The notes under the pieces: model-generated
What the model saw: the letters and a program-made list of their open reading frames with translations, nothing else
Database searches by the model: none
What the model was told of the DNA's origin: nothing
In this document: piece by piece, positions 14,110 to 16,024 of the stretch
Numbering within the stretch: position 1 is the stretch's first letter
How the letters are laid out: each line of letters begins with the position of its first letter
Source: Desulfobacteraceae bacterium
Lineage (GTDB): Bacteria; Desulfobacterota; Desulfobacteria; Desulfobacterales; Desulfobacteraceae
Assembly (NCBI GenBank): GCA_024225895.1
Contig: JAAEMC010001016.1
Coordinates: forward strand, 1 to 16,024
Length of the DNA stretch: 16,024 nt
Direction: 5' to 3'
Position numbers and translations under genes: made by a program

Positions 14110-14616
14110 GGATATACTCAGATATATACGGGTGACGGAAAAGGAAAAACCACCGCAAGTCTCGGTCTTGCACTCCGAGCCGCTGGTGTCGGTCTTTCTG
14201 TCTTTATTGCCCAATTTCTGAAAAAGGGAGATTATTCAGAGATCAAAGCCTTGGAACAATTTAAAAACATCACTATTGAACAATATGGCACAGGAAAATT
14301 TGTCCGGGGTAATCTCACTGAAGAGGAGCGTGCCAAAGGCAGAGAAGGATATCTAAGGCTTTGTGAAATATTAACTAAAAGTGATTATGATGTAGTCATT
14401 GCAGAAGAGGGGAACGTAGCTCTTTTGTGCGGCCTTGTTACGGAAAAAGAACTTCTTGCCCTTATGGATATGAAACCGGAAAATATGGAACTTATAATAA
14501 CCGGACGTGGCGCCACGCAATCAATGATAGACTGTGCTGACCTGGTCACGGAGATGATAGAAATTAAGCATTACTATAAAAAAGGTATCACTGCCAGGGT
14601 GGGAATTGAAAAATGA
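14104..14616 (+). CDS. cobO: Corrinoid adenosyltransferase, CobA/CobO/BtuR type
   Basis: The 170-residue cytoplasmic enzyme transfers the 5'-deoxyadenosyl group of ATP to the cobalt of cob(I)yrinate diamide or salvaged cobalamin. The P-loop GDGKGKTT (10-17) is followed by ASLGLALRAAG (18-28), a pattern specific to this family. Further signs are IAQFLKKGDYSE, DVVIAEEGNVALLCGL in the middle and LIITGRGATQSMIDCADLVTE-like sequence (LIITGRGATQSM) near residue 130-140. The length is at the short end of the family. AAGGAG (14090-14095) precedes ATG 14104, and a 33-nt gap separates it from cbiH. The stop overlaps the cbiP start as ATGA. It can serve both synthesis and salvage of corrinoids imported by the ABC transporter. 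Confidence 0.94.
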   Translation: MKGYTQIYTGDGKGKTTASLGLALRAAGVGLSVFIAQFLKKGDYSEIKALEQFKNITIEQYGTGKFVRGNLTEEERAKGREGYLRLCEILTKSDYDVVIAEEGNVALLCGLVTEKELLALMDMKPENMELIITGRGATQSMIDCADLVTEMIEIKHYYKKGITARVGIEK

Positions 14617-16024
14617 AAATAAATAATTTAGCTGTCCTAGGTACCGGCTCTGATGTGGGAAAAAGCATCGTGGCTGCAGCCATTTTACGATCCCTTGTCG
14701 ATAAAGGACTGAGTGCTGCACCATTTAAAGCCCAGAACATGTCCAACAACTCGGGTATCACTCCGGAAGGGCTGGAGATGGGCAGGGCACAAATTGTCCA
14801 GGCCGAGGCAGCCAAGATCACACCGCACGTGGAGATGAATCCTATCCTGTTAAAACCCACCGGAGAAAAACAATCCCAGGTTGTTCTTCATGGAAACGTA
14901 CAAGCAAATCATACGGCCATGGACTACCACAAGAAAAAAGATTTTTATTTTCAGCAGGCCTGCAAATCTTTTAAAAAGCTTCAGAACCGGTATGATACCA
15001 TTGTTCTTGAAGGAGCCGGCTCCTGTGCAGAAGTCAATTTAATGGCCAATGATATTGTCAACTTCCCCATGGCAGAATATGCAAAAGCAGATGTGATTTT
15101 GGTGGCAGATATTCACAGAGGTGGTGTTTTCGGTCAAATTGTCGGGACCCTGGAATGCCTGCCTGAAAAATACCGAAATATGATTAAGGGATTTATTATC
15201 AACCGGTTCAGGGGAGACATTGCCCTGTTCAAGGATGGAGTTTCCTGGATTGAAGAAAAAACAGGAAAAAAGGTCTTTGGTGTGCTGCCATGGTATTCCC
15301 ATTTTAAGATCGATGCAGAAGATTCTGTAGAGGTTGAGTCGTGTGTTGGCGTAAAAGATCTGAAAGGAGACAAGCCTGCTATCGGTATTATTCGACTGCC
15401 GCACATCTCCAATTTTACAGATTTCCATGTTTTGTCCAAAATCACTTCCATTGATACTGTATTTATTGACAGTCCTGCGCATCTTGAAAAACTGGATGTC
15501 CTTATCATTCCCGGGTCAAAAAACACCCGGGCAGATCTTGAGTGGGTGAAACAAATCTTTAAAGGCACGATAAAAACGTTTCATGATCAAAACAAGCATA
15601 TTCTTGGGATTTGCGGCGGCTATCAGATCCTCGGTAAGTACGTGGATGACCCGGATGGGCTTGAAGGAGAACCGGGCAGAACCAAAGGTATTGATCTGCT
15701 GCCGGTGGTAACAGTTCTCAAGGCACCAAAAACCACCACCTTAAGCGATTTTAACTGGGACGGAGCTAAAGGCAGGGGATATGAGATTCATATGGGTTAC
15801 ACCCAATGCCTTGATGCAGCACCTTTGCTTTCCATTACCAAAAGAAACGGCCTGCCCTGCCAAACTGAGGATGGGTGTGTCTCAAATGATAAAACCATCT
15901 TAGGAACATACATACATGGTTTTTTTGATGAACCCTCTATCCTGGAAAAATGGTTTGATCTCATAGGGCTTTCTAATATTCAGTTAAGTGAACAGGAAGG
16001 TCTTTCGTCCAAAGAGACAGATTA
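14613..16024 (+). CDS. cbiP: Cobyric acid synthase CbiP/CobQ, 3' end missing
   Basis: The frame is open from ATG 14613 to the window edge, giving 470 residues of an expected ~490-510. The enzyme uses glutamine and ATP to amidate the b, d, e and g side chains of adenosylcobyrinate a,c-diamide. The N-terminal ATP-binding domain begins MKINNLAVLGTGSDVGKS (1-18), followed by FKAQNMSNNS (43-52) and the conserved MNPILLKPTG region. The C-terminal class I glutaminase-like domain has GICGGYQ with nucleophile Cys334 and TYIHGFFD with His435, so the catalytic pair is intact. Only the last few codons are lost at the window edge. It is translationally coupled to cobO (ATGA) and is the last visible gene of the operon. 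Confidence 0.94.
   Translation, partial: MKINNLAVLGTGSDVGKSIVAAAILRSLVDKGLSAAPFKAQNMSNNSGITPEGLEMGRAQIVQAEAAKITPHVEMNPILLKPTGEKQSQVVLHGNVQANHTAMDYHKKKDFYFQQACKSFKKLQNRYDTIVLEGAGSCAEVNLMANDIVNFPMAEYAKADVILVADIHRGGVFGQIVGTLECLPEKYRNMIKGFIINRFRGDIALFKDGVSWIEEKTGKKVFGVLPWYSHFKIDAEDSVEVESCVGVKDLKGDKPAIGIIRLPHISNFTDFHVLSKITSIDTVFIDSPAHLEKLDVLIIPGSKNTRADLEWVKQIFKGTIKTFHDQNKHILGICGGYQILGKYVDDPDGLEGEPGRTKGIDLLPVVTVLKAPKTTTLSDFNWDGAKGRGYEIHMGYTQCLDAAPLLSITKRNGLPCQTEDGCVSNDKTILGTYIHGFFDEPSILEKWFDLIGLSNIQLSEQEGLSSKETD

Noticed and set aside
1-16024. Genes on the minus strand, CRISPR arrays, tRNA or rRNA genes, insertion sequences
   Set aside because: Minus-strand frames all lie opposite well-supported genes, and no direct-repeat array, tRNA-like cloverleaf, rRNA sequence or transposase was seen by eye. 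A formal tRNA or repeat scan was not possible.

Overview
The window looks like chromosomal DNA of a strictly anaerobic, moderately AT-rich bacterium, probably a sulfate reducer of the Desulfobacterales type. That placement is inference: it rests on the anaerobic (cbi-type) cobalamin genes, the CbiE-CbiT fusion, the FecCD-type importer fused into the same operon, and the acyl-CoA synthetase/sodium symporter pair. All recognised genes lie on the + strand.

Layout. (1) 1-453: 3' part of a NarL/FixJ-type response regulator. (2) 709-4399: a carboxylate uptake and activation unit, made of an AMP-forming acyl-CoA synthetase, a small two-helix membrane protein and a sodium:solute symporter. A good sigma-70-like promoter precedes it, and a long hairpin separates the synthetase from the transporter pair. 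(3) 4417-4498: an inverted pair of REP-like palindromes with a compensatory base-pair change. (4) 4514-5065: a Yip1-like membrane protein. (5) 5108-5408: promoter, cobalamin riboswitch and intrinsic terminator. (6) 5465-16024: a long cobalamin operon that continues past the window edge.

The operon begins with a small unknown protein containing a His/Met-rich stretch. It continues with a BtuCDF/FecBCD-type ABC importer, cbiL, a nucleoside-recognition (Gate) family membrane protein, cbiET, cbiF, cbiG, cbiH, cobO and cbiP (incomplete by a short stretch). Most junctions are ATGA/TTGA overlaps or short gaps, so the genes are probably co-transcribed and translationally coupled under the riboswitch. 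Together they import a metal complex or corrinoid, methylate and contract the cobalt-corrin ring (CbiL, CbiF, CbiH, CbiG, CbiE, CbiT), adenosylate the corrinoid (CobO) and amidate the side chains (CbiP). cbiK/cbiX, cbiC, cbiD, cbiA, cbiJ, cbiB and the nucleotide-loop genes are not in this window.

Most unexpected signal: the same 16-bp near-palindrome TGTTTCACATGAAACA occurs twice, at 5511-5526 and 10865-10880, inside two unrelated genes and in different codon phases. It is one base from the chromosomal ParB-binding consensus parS (TGTTTCACGTGAAACA). The inner 12 bases occur a third time across the cobO start codon. This suggests a partition or origin-proximal function layered on the cobalamin operon. 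Other points of interest are the 115-nt cbiG/cbiH overlap that gives CbiH a Cys-containing N-terminal extension, the uncharacterised leader protein, the Gate-family protein inside the operon, and a possible antiterminator pairing between the aptamer and the terminator.
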